Source: Pseudeuparius sepicola (lineage: Eukaryota > Arthropoda > Insecta > Coleoptera > Anthribidae). Taken from it: a DNA stretch of 64,000 nt. The notes under the pieces are model-generated. The model made no database searches, was not told the DNA's origin, and saw only the letters and a program-made list of their open reading frames with translations. Numbering within the stretch: position 1 is the first letter of the stretch; each line of letters starts with the position of its first letter. Of this stretch, positions 23,745 to 35,099 are shown in pieces. The position numbers and the translations under genes were made by a program. The stretch lies in the NCBI GenBank assembly GCA_963920635.1, contig OY987305.1, positions 21,910,876-21,974,875 on the forward strand, in the 5' to 3' direction.

Positions 23745-24060
23745 TTTTCATGGTTTTCCCTGTAAAGCTTCCATAACATTCTAGAAAATTTGCTAGAACT
23801 TATGATTGGTGAACTATCATTGGCCAGGAATATTCTAGAGTATTCTCCAGTCTTCCTTTTTAGTATATAAGCCCTGGGAATTGGGCCTGGGGGAAGTGGA
23901 AAGGTTAGAAACAGATTTTGTGCTAATTTTGGAGCAGAAAGAATATTCTTGGACAGTGACAGTAATCTGACACGTATATTTGTGAGCATTTGTGAGTTTT
24001 GAAGGCTAAACAATAAAGTTGCTAACCAAGGCAACGAGTTTGGTCTGTGATTGTTGAGAT
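23745..24060 (+). promoter_or_regulatory. Promoter-like segment, possible solo LTR
   Basis: In order: heat-shock-element-like dyads TTCTAGAA (23779-23786) and GAATATTC (23828-23835), CCAAT-type boxes GATTGGT and CATTGGCC, a TATA box TATATAAG (23864-23871), and AATAAA near 24012. This compact series without a coding region resembles an LTR (U3, R, U5). I could not identify TG...CA ends or a target duplication, so a plain promoter or other repeat remains possible. On the minus strand it overlaps a 97-codon frame with no domain. Confidence 0.4.
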
Positions 24061-24332
24061 CTGGTACAATATTGTACTTGCTATGGATTTAGGATTTTAA
24101 AATTGCACCGGTATTCGGACCTCTACCTGACAGGGTATAGTATAATTGTTTGGTAGGGCATTATGTGCCTTACAGGTTTTGTTTATTTTATAAATTTGTA
24201 TCCAAATGAAGTGTTTTAAACTTTGAAAAAGCCATACACATAATAGATAGATAGATAGATAGATAATCACTTTATTTCAATAATTTGTACAAAAAATACA
24301 TTTGAAACAAGTCCAACAAAATAAGAATTTAT

Positions 24333-27275
24333 TTAACTACGCAGAGAGACAAAAAAATCATCCATGGAGTATGGCTCAATGGTATAAATAAGATCAGCCA
24401 AACCCTTCTTCAAAGTGGTAAAGTTATCCTCTGAACGTAAATTTTGTGGTAACGAGTTGTAAAATTTTATACATGAGTAATGTGGGCCATTTTCAGTTAA
24501 TGTTAATTTGAGAGATGGATATAAATACATGTCTCTATTCCTTGTTTTGTATTTACTTATGCCTATATCAGATTCAAAGTAAGATGGATGCTTTTTCAAG
24601 AAGAGGATGCATTCATATATATAAATTCCTACTAATGGCATTAATTTCTTTTTTCGAAAAACCCCTCGACAACTATCCCCAGCACCCATTTTGAAGATGA
24701 TGCGCATTGCTCTTTTCTGAATTTTAAAAACTTCAGGAACCATTACTGACTGACCCCAAAAGAGAATGCAGTATCTTAATATTGAATGGAAGTTAGCAAA
24801 ATAAGCTACTTTGCAAGTATTAACATCAGTATTTTGTGTTAAAACTATTAGTGCATAGCATACTGAACATAATTTACGCATCAGTTGCTCTAAGTGTCCT
24901 TTCCAATTTAGATGTTGATCTAACGTCAAACCAAGGAGTCTGCTAGACTCAGACAAGAGTTTCCCTCCTACGAGTATGTGTTCTGGAATTCTTAATTGGT
25001 TTTGATAAGTTCTAAATATGACGCACTGAGTCTGAGATGTATTAAGTATAAGGCCATTTTCATTGCACCATTTGAGTACTTTGCAGAACTGCTCATCAAT
25101 ATGAATTATTATTAATTCTGTCAAGTTATTTGCCGTAACTAATAAATTAGTGTCATCTGCATAGCTAGCTAGAACACTTGTGTCACTAAATAGAGCATAA
25201 GAAATGTCGTTCATAAAAATAATAAAAAGGGGCCCAGAATGCTACCCTGAGGCACTCCCATCAACACTTGGCTCAACTCAGATCTTTCAGAGACAGAACC
25301 ATCTGTTAGAGAAACTCTCTGATGTCTATCTGACAAATAGGATTTAATCCATTTATGTGCCAGACCCCGGACGCCATAATTAAAGACCTTCTGAAGCAGT
25401 AGGCTATGGTCTAAACAGTCGAAGGCCTTTGATAGGTCTAAGAATAGGCCGCAAGATAGCAACCTCTTTTCGAAAGCTTGTAACATATTAGTAATATATT
25501 CAAATAATGCTGTATCTATAGACTTGCCTTTGATGAAGCCGTGTTGAAAAGGTTGAATTAAATTATATTTTTGGAAGTAATTTACAAATCTCTCGTAAAT
25601 AGTCTTTTCGAAAAACTTTGAAAAAGATGGGAGAAGACTTACTGGTCGATAATTACTGTATATATTTGGATTATCTTTCTTGTAGACAGGAATGATGATT
25701 GATGTCTTTAATCGAGAGGGGTAGATGCCCTCTCTTAGTGAACAGTTAATAACATTTGCTAAAGGCACAGCAAAATATATAACAGCCTTTTTCAGTAAAA
25801 AGGGAGGAATTTCATCATCATTAAAGTGTCTGCGATTTCAATAACTTCTTTTGAGCTGACTGTCTTTAAATAAATAGAATTTAAGCTATCTGGAAATTTA
25901 GGTATGTAATTGATGTTGCTGGTGTTAACAGTGCTGTAAGCGTTTGTTGCGAAGAAAGTATTAAAATTGTTTGCCACAATTTTTAGATTACCTTCCGGAT
26001 ATTGTTTGCTATTTACAGTTTTATGTCTCGTTAGCTCATTTATGATGTCCCTGTCTGCGTTTTGTTGTCTGGGTCGTCTAGTCGAGATTTGATGTTGTTG
26101 ATTTTTGTGTCTTGAAGGAGTTTGTTGTACTCTGTCTTTAAATTTTTGTACAGATTTTGTGCTTCTGGGAAATATTTAGACAAGGTATAAAGTAGATCTA
26201 ATTTATTTTTACAGGCTTGGATAGTTGGGTTCTCAAAGCAGAACTTTTTCCCTTGGTGTTATTTTTGGTTTTAAGTACCGGGAAATGTATATTAAAATAG
26301 TAAATGAAGATATTAATATATGCATTATAATGCATCCCATTTTGAATTTGTTCCTTCTGATTCATAAACCTCCTGCCATACTTCATTACGAAGATCTGCA
26401 AGGAATCTTTCAATGTTGGTTTTATTATAACATCGCCTATAACTATAATATTTAGCATCGATTCTTTCTTTAAGTTCTAACAATTGTGCCATATGATCCG
26501 AGTTATGTCCTGGCATTACATACGTGTTGCAGATTAAATTTTGTGACACCAAAAAATTATCAATACATGTACCTCTGTTAGTTGCAATGCGTGTTGGTTC
26601 CTCAATCAAAGCATGCAAGTCAAAAGCTGCCATAAAATTGAAAAGCTTATATTTGGCAGAATTATTTACTAACAAATCAATGTTGAAATCACCGGCAACA
26701 ATTAATTGATAATTCGCAAGAGATGTGTCACCACATAGTATATACAACATTTCTATGAAATTGTCGATTTCTTCAATTGAATTTCTTGGCGATCTATATA
26801 TTACAATAATTGCATACTTTGTCTGATTAACAACAACTTGAGCTGCAGTACACTCAAATAAGGGTGATTGTGATAATCTATTAAAGTGTTCTGGCGGCTT
26901 ACAGACAATAGTTTTTTTAGCATATATAGCTGCACCTCCATGCTTATTTAAGGCTCTGCAGCTACTTGTTATCAACGAGTAACCACTTGGAACATACAGA
27001 TGTATATTGTCATTATTTAGCTAATGCTCAGTTATACCTAAAATGTGAGGCTGATGAGTGTTTAAAAGAACATGAAGGGAATTAAAAGCTGTGGTCATGC
27101 ATTGAACATTTTGATGAAAAATTCGAAATCCATTATTAACTGTACATGTTTTTCTTTGCCTGTAATTCAGATTTCTATGCAATTTATTGTCTATGTGTTG
27201 GTCCGCTGGCTCTTCCTTTGCTGTAAAAAAGTAGGCTGAAGGTTGAAATCCCTGAGTGAAACTCCTTCTGGCCAA
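24333..27275 (-). pseudogene. Non-LTR ORF2: endonuclease and reverse transcriptase, frame-broken
   Basis: Segments in order: 27275-27021 (endonuclease start, FRIFHQNVQCM and PHILGITEH), 26975-26325 (IVAGDFNIDLL and GHNSDHMAQL, endonuclease motifs), a linker in changing frames, then 25768-25211 (SNYRPVSLLPSFSKFFEK, LDLSKAFDCLDH, GVPQGSILGP) and 25214-24333 (the YADD box in SYADDTNLL, then the thumb). The protein would nick DNA and copy the element's RNA at the nick. A stop near 27021 and frameshifts near 26330, 25980, 25790 and 25212 inactivate it. Catalytic residues of both domains are still visible, so decay is moderate. Assignment of the domains is secure; the clade is less so. Confidence 0.9.
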
Positions 27276-28257
27276 TAATTCGCATTGAAGACTCTATCGT
27301 ACAATTCCTGACTTGGTAGACCTATACTGAAAGCCGAGTTGTTGCCCCGTGTTTCTAACTTGGACACAGAGATTTTGTCATAATCCCTGTACTGCACTAG
27401 ATCACTTAAGTGGTCCTTTATGTCTTCCTCTGATACTTCCTTTCCTCTCACTCGACCTATATAGATCCATCTTCGACGTATAACTCCTGAAATTTTAGTG
27501 CTTTTATTATTGACCTGCTCTCTGTTGGCAAAAATGGTTTGAGATTTTGGTTTGGTGCTAAATCTCCGTCTTCTGTGGTTGACGACTTCTGTAAAAAAAT
27601 TTTTCGTTAGTAGCTGGTCCCATTTCCTCTTCAGACGAAGCTTGCATAGTTTTCTCATTTTCTCCCAGATTATTTACTGAGGACATAGTTTCCCTTTGTA
27701 CTCTTTCGTATTTATTTTCATTAATGTTTACATGATTTTTTTGTCTTGTGTTCAGAGGTTCTTGAACCTTCAAGCCTATTGTCAACAAACGATTCAGAAT
27801 TATTTTTTGTGCCGGTGCAAGGTTTTCCTTTGTTATCTTTTTTTTCAATCACACTTTTTGTCTCTTGTTGCTTTTTTGTTAGATACGATATTTTGTCCTC
27901 TAGCAAACTTATTGTTTTATAAAGTAAATCTTGCTTACTCTTAATTTCAGTTATTATTTGATCCTTTGCCATTAATAGGTGTTAAAAGGTTGTACCTTGA
28001 GATGTATCTTCTGTCTGCTCAGTAGTGTTAATAATTGGGGGATTTGCAGATCCCCCTCCACAGCACTTAACCATATTGTCTTTACCCATGATTGTAAGAC
28101 CAGAAATTCTTAATGCACAGGAATTATGTATCACATATTTGCATGTTACACACTTTACAACTGCATTTGCAGCAGATTTTTTGCAGTAGTTGCAATTAAC
28201 TGGAGACTCGCGTTCAGAAGGCTTGTCATTGCCAGCCATCTTGCTTATATTACACAA
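27191..28257 (-). pseudogene. Non-LTR ORF1 with PHD-like zinc finger, frame-broken
   Basis: The N-terminal segment (28257-27982) holds a C-x2-C...C-x2-C...H-x2-C...CC pattern: CNYCKKSA, CVTCKYVIHNSCAL, then KCCGG, like a PHD or C1-type finger. The next segment (27972-27721) is a predicted coiled coil rich in K and E (LLEDKISYLTKKQQE). The last (27658-27191) has the conserved ORF1 tail: WIYIGRVRGKEVSEEDIKDH, then YWPEGVSLRDF. Such ORF1 proteins bind element RNA in CR1-like elements. A stop near 27982 and at least two frame changes make it a pseudogene. It overlaps the start of ORF2. Confidence 0.8.
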
Positions 28258-28300
28258 TTCACTACAACGTATTTGGACTGAATAACAAATTAATGGGTAC

Positions 28301-29129
28301 CGATTTCATCTTCACCAAGTATGGTACAGAAGAATTAAAACTTTGGGACTAACAGTGCATTATAACGATAAAGATTCAGAAATAGGAAAGTGGTTGAAAT
28401 GCACTTTTGAACTCACCTATTTAGACCTTCAGTCAACGCCCAAACGATGTTGGAGTTTGGTATTTGACCTAGGTATGTTCAATACGTTTAGAAAATGAAC
28501 AAGTAGTTAAGTAGGTATAGCGATACATTGTCAAATCATATATTGAGGAAGACTCAGATTTTCCACCATATTTTTATGTGCAGAGTGCGTAGTCCTTCAC
28601 CAACAAGCACTATAAATGCGTGTGAATCATTCCACTCGAAATTTAACGAATCATTCTACTCTATTCATCCATCAATTTACATATTATTTGTGGAGAAATT
28701 GACAGAATTTTAAACTGATACTTATGTTAGAATTCAAAGTATACAAACGCCTGCAAAAATTAAGGACGCCTCTGTTGAAGTAAATTAAAGACAGTGACAG
28801 AATTACGTGAGAAAGTAAAAAAATGCAATATCGAAAATTGACTTTGTTAAATTTGCTTCCTTTTTAAGCTTACCGAAATAAAATAAGAAGTAACTGATTT
28901 ATCTGATGTGTGTTTTAAATATATTTTAGATAAAGCCTGGAATATAATATAAATATTAATAAGTTAAAGTAAAATAAATGCTAACACATTTTCCTTTATT
29001 ATTGCCAGAATGTCAATCTATTACTGTTAGTGGCACAAATACCTGCGTGTTTTTAATGAACTCTTTTGGCCAGTGGCACGTTTACCTGTACCCTTTTCTG
29101 GTCAAGTATATTTGGTGGCACCTTCACCT
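28301..29129. other. No gene recognised
   Basis: AT-rich, short frames only. Confidence 0.45.
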
Positions 29130-29205
29130 CCTGCCATAGGAGTATAGAAAATATTTGTAGGGGTGCCGTGAGAAGCGACAGTAGCATCGCAAAAAAAATC
29201 CTCGT
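29130..29205. repeat. Orphan unit of the 22.4-23.5 kb minisatellite
   Basis: AGGAGTATAGAAAATATTTG followed by a GTAGGGGTGCCG phrase and a GCGACAGTAGCATCGCAAAA phrase matches the array unit closely, 5.6 kb away and beyond the non-LTR element. Confidence 0.75.
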
Positions 29206-31065
29206 AGGCGTTTATAAGCCTGCCGCGGTTTTAGCGCAGCGGTCGGTCGGTACTTGTTTACGTATGATTACGTATGATTTGCAAATATCCAGTTAATTTT
29301 AGAACTATTGCATATAAGTATGTATAAGTCTTTTAAATTATAGTTTTATTTCTGATAATATTTAAAATTATTTTATGCTGCATTGTGCTGCCCTCATTAT
29401 CGCCATCATCAACTCTATTCTGAATACATAAAAGAAATACATTTTTTCAGTTAGGAAAATATAAACAAATGACATGACTTTGCCAATCATTTAAAAATAT
29501 TTATTATTTCCATTTTTAACTCCAATTTGGTTTACAATGGTGTTATAGCTCAATTGCAAAGAAACTGTGAAAAAACTAGTAAAACTTCACATTAAGAAAC
29601 TCTTGTTCCGTCTAACTTCAACCTTTCTTGTTGTCCTATGGCCGCATAACACCATTTTAAGTGGGTGATATAATAGGGATCATCTTTTAGTAACACAATG
29701 TATGTAGGATGAAATTTACTGATACTGATTTATGATAAAAATTTTACTTTGGCATTTCTTCTTAAAAATAGATTTCAGGCACCTTAGGCAACCAATATTT
29801 TCTTGTTTGAAAGACCAAATAGCCAAATACCGAAGGCCCCTGCTACTGCTAATCATGCTGGCGAGGCATGACAATACAAGCTATAATAGGAACGAAGAAG
29901 CACGCCTAAGTTGCTTTTATAGAAGTAAAAAATACAATAGGAAACGCTATGGATAATGTTCTTACCTGTTTGTAAATCTGCAGTACGTATTTTTACACAT
30001 CATGCAAAGCATGTCGTTAAAAGTGCAGATTAAGCGTATTTAAAAAACGTAGGAATTTCATTTGCCTACCAAGCACGTTCTTGCAGGCATAAACTTAACA
30101 CGTGCTTCTAATAATGTTCTAACTTGGCACATAACGTAAACACTCATTGCAGATACTGTAGAGACTGTCCTAGCTCGCCCTTTGAAGGCATATCTTTAGA
30201 ATATTTGAAGCACTTTTATGCTCCCTGTGAAATGAGACACATACCTTTTGTGCCCATGTATTCCTGAATATTTTGGAAATTGCGGGTTTATTTTTTAAAA
30301 TTAATGTATTCCCCCCATCTATTTAATTTCATTTAAATTAATATTAATGGAAAACCTATATTCTTCTTCTCATCCTCGGCCTGCGTATTGATTTATTATT
30401 AATGCCTGCAGGAAGTGTACAAGTGTTTGGTTAATTTATCAATAGTCTCCAGAGAAAACAAAGAACACAAAAGTAATGAACTAATTTCGCGGCAAAGTAT
30501 AGGAACACGAAATAAACCCACTTAGGTGCAGTTCTTAGGGGATTCCGTATGTGTTGTAGAGCGCATCTTTTGCATGAAACCCCCACAAGGACTATAAATT
30601 TCAGAATAATACCTATGGAATTATTCTTTGAGTTGCAGATTGGCAAATTTGGTTATTATTTGACTAACTTGGACACAAAATACCTGCCTGAACTATAATC
30701 AAATATTATCAGAATAGAAGTACCTTCTATAAGTTTATGAATAATTATCCATTGTTCTACCCAAGTAACATTTAAAATTGCATAAAAAAACCTGAAGACG
30801 TTGTTGTGACCAATAATACAACTTGTCTATAGACGTATCGTCCTTTTTACAGCTCCTTTATGACTGAATATGGATGGTTGGAAACAGGTTTTCGTGTCTT
30901 TTCATACAACTTTTATCTGACTTGATTCGATATGACTTTTATAAGTACATTAGGTCGTGTAAATTCAAAGATACCCTAAGGTCATATAGAAGTAGCTCTA
31001 AAGTTGTGAAGATCTCTATTAAGACCTTCATATTACCAATTAGTCGCAAATATGGAACGTAGTGT
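29206..31065. other. No gene recognised
   Basis: About 1.9 kb of AT-rich sequence. Frames at 29732-29956, 30431-30646 and 30874-31062 lack known domains. Confidence 0.45.
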
Positions 31066-31205
31066 TATTTATACCAACAATGGCAACGAAGACAAAATAA
31101 TAGTAATTGCCCCCCTCCCCCGCACAAGCATGTGGTTGCTTCTGGGGTACTCCTAGTTTGGAGTATTGTGAGGGTGAGAATTATTTATTATTATTATTAT
31201 TATTA
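31066..31205 (-). mobile_element. 3' UTR fragment of a non-LTR element
   Basis: On the minus strand a TAA-repeat is followed by TCTCACCCTCACAATACTCC and then a GAAGCAACCACATGC phrase and a G-rich run. The same sequence lies at 62880-63060, and a shorter part at 17575-17630, where it follows a reverse-transcriptase-type C-terminus. TACTCCTAGTTTGGAGTA can form a small hairpin. Confidence 0.65.
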
Positions 31206-32305
31206 ATCCAATATGACTAAATACAACGGTCTGTTGTAATTTGACATAATGCGAAGTCATATTGTGCAGTGTTTGCTTGTAATACGAAGACATTTCATTC
31301 TGTCTCGGCCGTAGGTGGTAAAAACGAAATTATACATTGGTGATATTATGCAATAAAGCATCTTGGTTTTTCACGATTGTACTCAACGGAATCTATATGG
31401 CGAATTTTTATTTACTGTGAAAATTATAAATATAGCTCGAAAATTTACAACGCGTCTTTAAAATAATGGAAATTAAAGGAAATGAGAGAAAAAATGTAAA
31501 ATATGAACGTGCTTAAAATTTAAAGTGTTACAGTTGTACAAATTTCTATGATTTGTGCCCACAAATTAAATTCGAAGTTTTGCCACTTTCTTAAGACAAA
31601 CATGGTTGTCCTATTTAACTGAATTTCTGATGGCAAACATGGCCGACGGTGCTTATATGACTTAGTACCTAGTTGTAAAACTTCAATCAAACTACTATAT
31701 AAGAGGTCACAAATAGTTCTAAAATTGTCAAACGACTATTAAGAGGATATAAAGCGACTAAAACTAAAATCCAAATTATAGAATAACTATTTATATGCGC
31801 ATGCGCGTGGAGGGCTGTCTTTAGAAATTCCTGCAGTCCGGGGTAGGTGCCTCGTAAAGTTCGTAGTAGTGCTAGTAGTAATAGTAGTAGTATAAAAAAA
31901 TAAAGATTTGTATGACAAAACTTATTAATTCCAAATTTTTGTAACTGCTCGTCTATAACTTCCCGAGCAAATTTGTATTTTGTCCAGTCTTTTGTAAAAC
32001 TCATAATATTTTTTAGCAGCTGCTGATATGCTTATTCTATCTTATTACTGCTTTACATTTACTGGCATATCATATGATACAATAAATTACGTCTCTCTTT
32101 TACTAATGACCCTATGAAAGTCGTATAAAGGTATTTTATTAAAATTACCATACTTACTGGGGTCATATTGAGGTTGAAATTAATATTAACGCGCATGTGC
32201 ACTTACTTTCTTACCGTCCTGTTCTCATTTCTATGTCGTATTAAGATCTTGCTTAAAACTGTTCTACAACATCTATGACTTCCACTTACTGATGTTTTAT
32301 TTATA
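31206..32305. other. No gene recognised
   Basis: Includes an ATT/AGT-rich stretch near 31865-31895. The 105-codon frame at 31687-32004 (minus) crosses it and has no domain. Confidence 0.45.
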
Positions 32306-32427
32306 TACAGCGTGTCCATTTAGTATTCCCTTCTTCGATTGTGGCTATACTTTTAAGGATAAAAAAAATCGGTTCGGGGGATCCAAATAAGGGAAGATGG
32401 AGCACATTTTAAAATTAGTTTGGTATA

Positions 32428-32808
32428 TACAGGGTGTTCCAAAAAAGTGTGGCGACAAAAAAATAATTTTTTTTAAATGGAATGACCCCATTTTTTATCG
32501 CAAATGAAGCATATCAAAGTACAGTATACATCCCTAAATTATTTCCGCTTCCATCTGCGGCGTTGCCAAGTTATAATTTTTTTAATGTATTTTTTGCTAA
32601 ATATCAACCCTTCATTAATATTGCTATATTTTTCTTTCGGCTTGATTTTTTCTCTTGAAACTTTGGTTGTGGATTTACACTTAACCATTTTATTAATGAC
32701 TAAGAACCAAGTTGAAAATTTTTGTACAGGATGTTTCACTTTTTTCCGCCAAAACTCCGACATTTTCAAACTTAACTTACTATTTTTTTTTCAAATGGAA
32801 CACCCTAT
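32428..32808. mobile_element. Nested small element, left-arm copy
   Basis: Ends CAGGGTGTTCC and GGAACACCCTATA, with TA at the edge. The frame at 32504-32830 is not a known protein. The identical element sits at the mirror position in the right arm. Confidence 0.7.
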
Positions 32809-33246
32809 ATCTAACATTTCTATTTTATAGAACATTCATTCAGCTTTAATTTGATACCTAATACAGTACCTCTATCTTTAGCGGTTTTTTCAAAAATCCA
32901 GTATAAACAGAAAATTTGCAACTTTTTTACTTATTACATACACGCAAATTACTCGAGAATCAAACTTATTTAAAAAGCTGCATATAAAAAAAGCGTTAGT
33001 ACCAGTTACAATCTGTAGTTTTCCATATTTTTGTATACCTACTACACCTGCATAAATAGAATATTAAAATAAAAAGTTAAAAGTTTTAGGAGAACTCATA
33101 GGTGGCCATGGTTTTGTTTCTAGTTTGACACATTTTATTTGCTGCTTGTATTCTGTGTTCGCTGTTTAATTTAAAACAGCAAAAAGTTGTCACAAAATGA
33201 ATTATTGTAAACATGACTTGATAAGTATGATTTACGTAATTGGTGA

Positions 33247-33549
33247 ATGTTTTGGAAATTGTTTTTGGCATCTCGAGTTTATGCCCAAAAATTCCCAGGT
33301 AGAAGGCATCCTGATACCAGAATGCTGCAGAACTTAAAGGAGCGATTCGATCGCACAGGAAATATTGCCTATGGAAAGCAAACTAGAACAAAACCAGTTT
33401 TAAATGATGACAATCAGTTACCTATAACATTGGCTGTTGTGGAACACCCTGAAATAGGTGTAAGACAACTGAGTCGGGATTTAGAAATAAAAAAGTCCTC
33501 AGTAGTTTTACCCATACCATGTGCAGTTACACCAGGAACTGAATGGTAA
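33247..33549 (+). pseudogene. DUF4817-type N-terminal transposase fragment (left-arm duplicate)
   Basis: Contains SRVYAQKFPGRRHPDTRMLQ and ERFDRTGNIAYGKQTRTKP, then HPEIGVRQLSRDLEIKKSSV. This is the helix-turn-helix start that precedes DDE domains in many insect transposases (DUF4817 family). After KSSV a ~35 bp deletion relative to the right arm breaks the frame. It is the inverted duplicate of the minus-strand gene at 33553-34140, so it is a by-product of the fold-back. Confidence 0.8.
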
Positions 33550-33552
33550 CGA

Positions 33553-34140
33553 TTTTCAAAAAAAAAATAAGGATGACCAATTACAAAATTATGGACTAAT
33601 CCTCCCCAAACATTAATACTCCAGTTGTGTTGAAAATTATTCACAAAAATCTTATGAGGGTTTTGCTTATCATAAAAATGAAAATTATGTCTATTTACAA
33701 AACCATTTCTGTGGAATGTAGATTCATCGGTAAATAATACAAATTTAAAAAAAAAATCATCCTCCACTGCTTGACCTTGTGCCCATGTACAAAAAGTTAC
33801 TCTTTTCTGAAATCGTTATCATTCAGTTCCTGGTGTAACTGCACATGGTATGGGTGAAATTTGTTACGCCTAAGGCATTGTCCTACTGAGGACTTTTTTA
33901 TTTCTAAATCCCGACTCAGTTGTCTTACACTTATCTTAGGGTGTTCCACAACAGCCAATGTTACAGAAAACTGATTTTCTAGATTCGTTCTAGTTTGTTT
34001 TTCATATGCAACATTTCCTGTGCGATCGAATATCGAATCGCTCCTTTAAGTTCTGCAGCATTCTGGTATCAGGATGCCTTCTATCTGGGAATTTTTCAGC
34101 ATAAACTCGAGATGCCAAAAACAATTTCCAAAACATTCAC
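33553..34140 (-). pseudogene. DUF4817-DDE transposase fragment (original orientation)
   Basis: Reading minus from about 34140: SRVYAEKFPDRRHPDTRML, then a region disrupted by a small duplication near 34025, then RQLSRDLEIKKSSVGQCLRR, HPYHVQLHQELN and, after a frame change near 33815, the catalytic block FVLFTDESTFHRNGFVNRHN, NPHKIF and WSINVWGG. The TDE residues are a DDE-superfamily catalytic site of the kind placed with Tc1/mariner-like DDE_3 domains. The rest of the DDE domain after GHPYFFF is lost at the palindrome turn. At least two frame defects make it non-functional. The family call is good; membership within Tc1/mariner is uncertain. Confidence 0.8.
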
Positions 34141-34587
34141 CAATTACGTAAATCATACTTATCAAGTCATGTTTACAAAATTCATTTTGTGACAACTTTT
34201 TGCTGTTTGAAATTAAACAACGAACACAGAATACAAGCAGTAAATGAAATATTTACCAAATGTCAAACTAGAAACAAAACCATGGCCACCTATGAGTTCT
34301 CCTAAAACTTTTAACTTTTTGTTTTAATATTTTATTTATGCAGGTGTAGTAGCTATACAAAAATATGGTAAACTACAGATTGTAACTGGTACTAACGCTT
34401 TTTTGATATGCAGCTTTTTAAATAAGTACAAGTTTGATTCTCGAGTAATTTGCGTGTATGTGATAAGTAAAAAAGTTGCAAATTTTCTGTTTATACTGGA
34501 TTTTTGAAAAAACCGCTAGAGATAGAGGTACTGTATTAGGTATCAAATTAAAGCTGAATGAATGCTCTATCCAATAGAAATGTTAGA

Positions 34588-34967
34588 TATAGGGTGTTCC
34601 ATTTGAAAAAAAAGTAAATTAAGTTTGAAAATGTCGGAGTTTTGGCGGAAAAAAGTGAAACATCCTGTACAAAAATTTTCAACTTGGTTTTTAGTTATTG
34701 ATAAAATGGTTAAGTGTAAATCCACAACCAAAGTTTCCAGAGAAAAAATCAAGCCGAAAGAAAAATATAGCAATATTAATGAACGGTCGATATTTAGCAA
34801 AAAATACATTAAAAAAATTATAACTTGGCAACGCCGCAGATGGAAGCGGAAATAATTTAGGGATGTATACTGTACTTTGATATGCTTCATTTGCAATAAA
34901 AAAAATCGGGTCATTCCATTTAAAAAAATTATTTTTTTGTCGCTACACTTTTTTGGAACACCCTGTA
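34588..34967. mobile_element. Nested small element, right-arm copy
   Basis: Reverse complement of 32428-32808, with end TATAGGGTGTTCC on the left and GGAACACCCTGTATA on the right. Its mirrored presence shows that it was in the arm before the arm was duplicated. Confidence 0.7.
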
Positions 34968-35099
34968 TATACGAAACTAATTTTAAAATGTGCTCCATCT
35001 TCCCTTATTTGGATCCCCCGAACCGATTTTTTTTATCCTTAAAAGTATAGCCACAATCGAAGAAGGGAATACTAAATGGACACGCTGTATATTTAAATC

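Larger units (their letters stand above)
24243..28300 (-). mobile_element. Nearly full-length, degenerate non-LTR retrotransposon (CR1/Jockey-like group)
   Basis: Read on the minus strand it has a zinc-finger ORF1, an apurinic-type endonuclease plus reverse transcriptase ORF2, and a short 3' UTR. The UTR ends AATAAAGTGATTATC followed by TATC repeats, which appear on the plus strand as a (GATA) microsatellite at 24243-24264. A microsatellite-like 3' end, PHD-like ORF1 and this ORF2 order fit CR1-related clades. The 5' limit is set only by ORF1 (starting near 28257); I found no target duplication. Confidence 0.85.
32306..35089. mobile_element. 2.8 kb fold-back transposon carrying transposase fragments
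   Basis: The ends TACAGCGTGTCCATTTAGTA and TACTAAATGGACACGCTGTA are inverted, and TA flanks both. The arms, about 1.25 kb each (32306-33560 and 33815-35089), stay complementary throughout, with small deletions. The ~250 bp spacer holds the DDE part of a transposase on the minus strand. The right arm continues that gene toward its N-terminus; the left arm is an inverted duplicate of it. A smaller element (32428-32808) is mirrored at 34588-34967. This is one of the larger palindromes in the window. Confidence 0.9.

Noticed and set aside
32504..32830. Frames repeated at 34567-34998 on the other strand
   Set aside because: Mirror image of a small palindromic element; no known domain.
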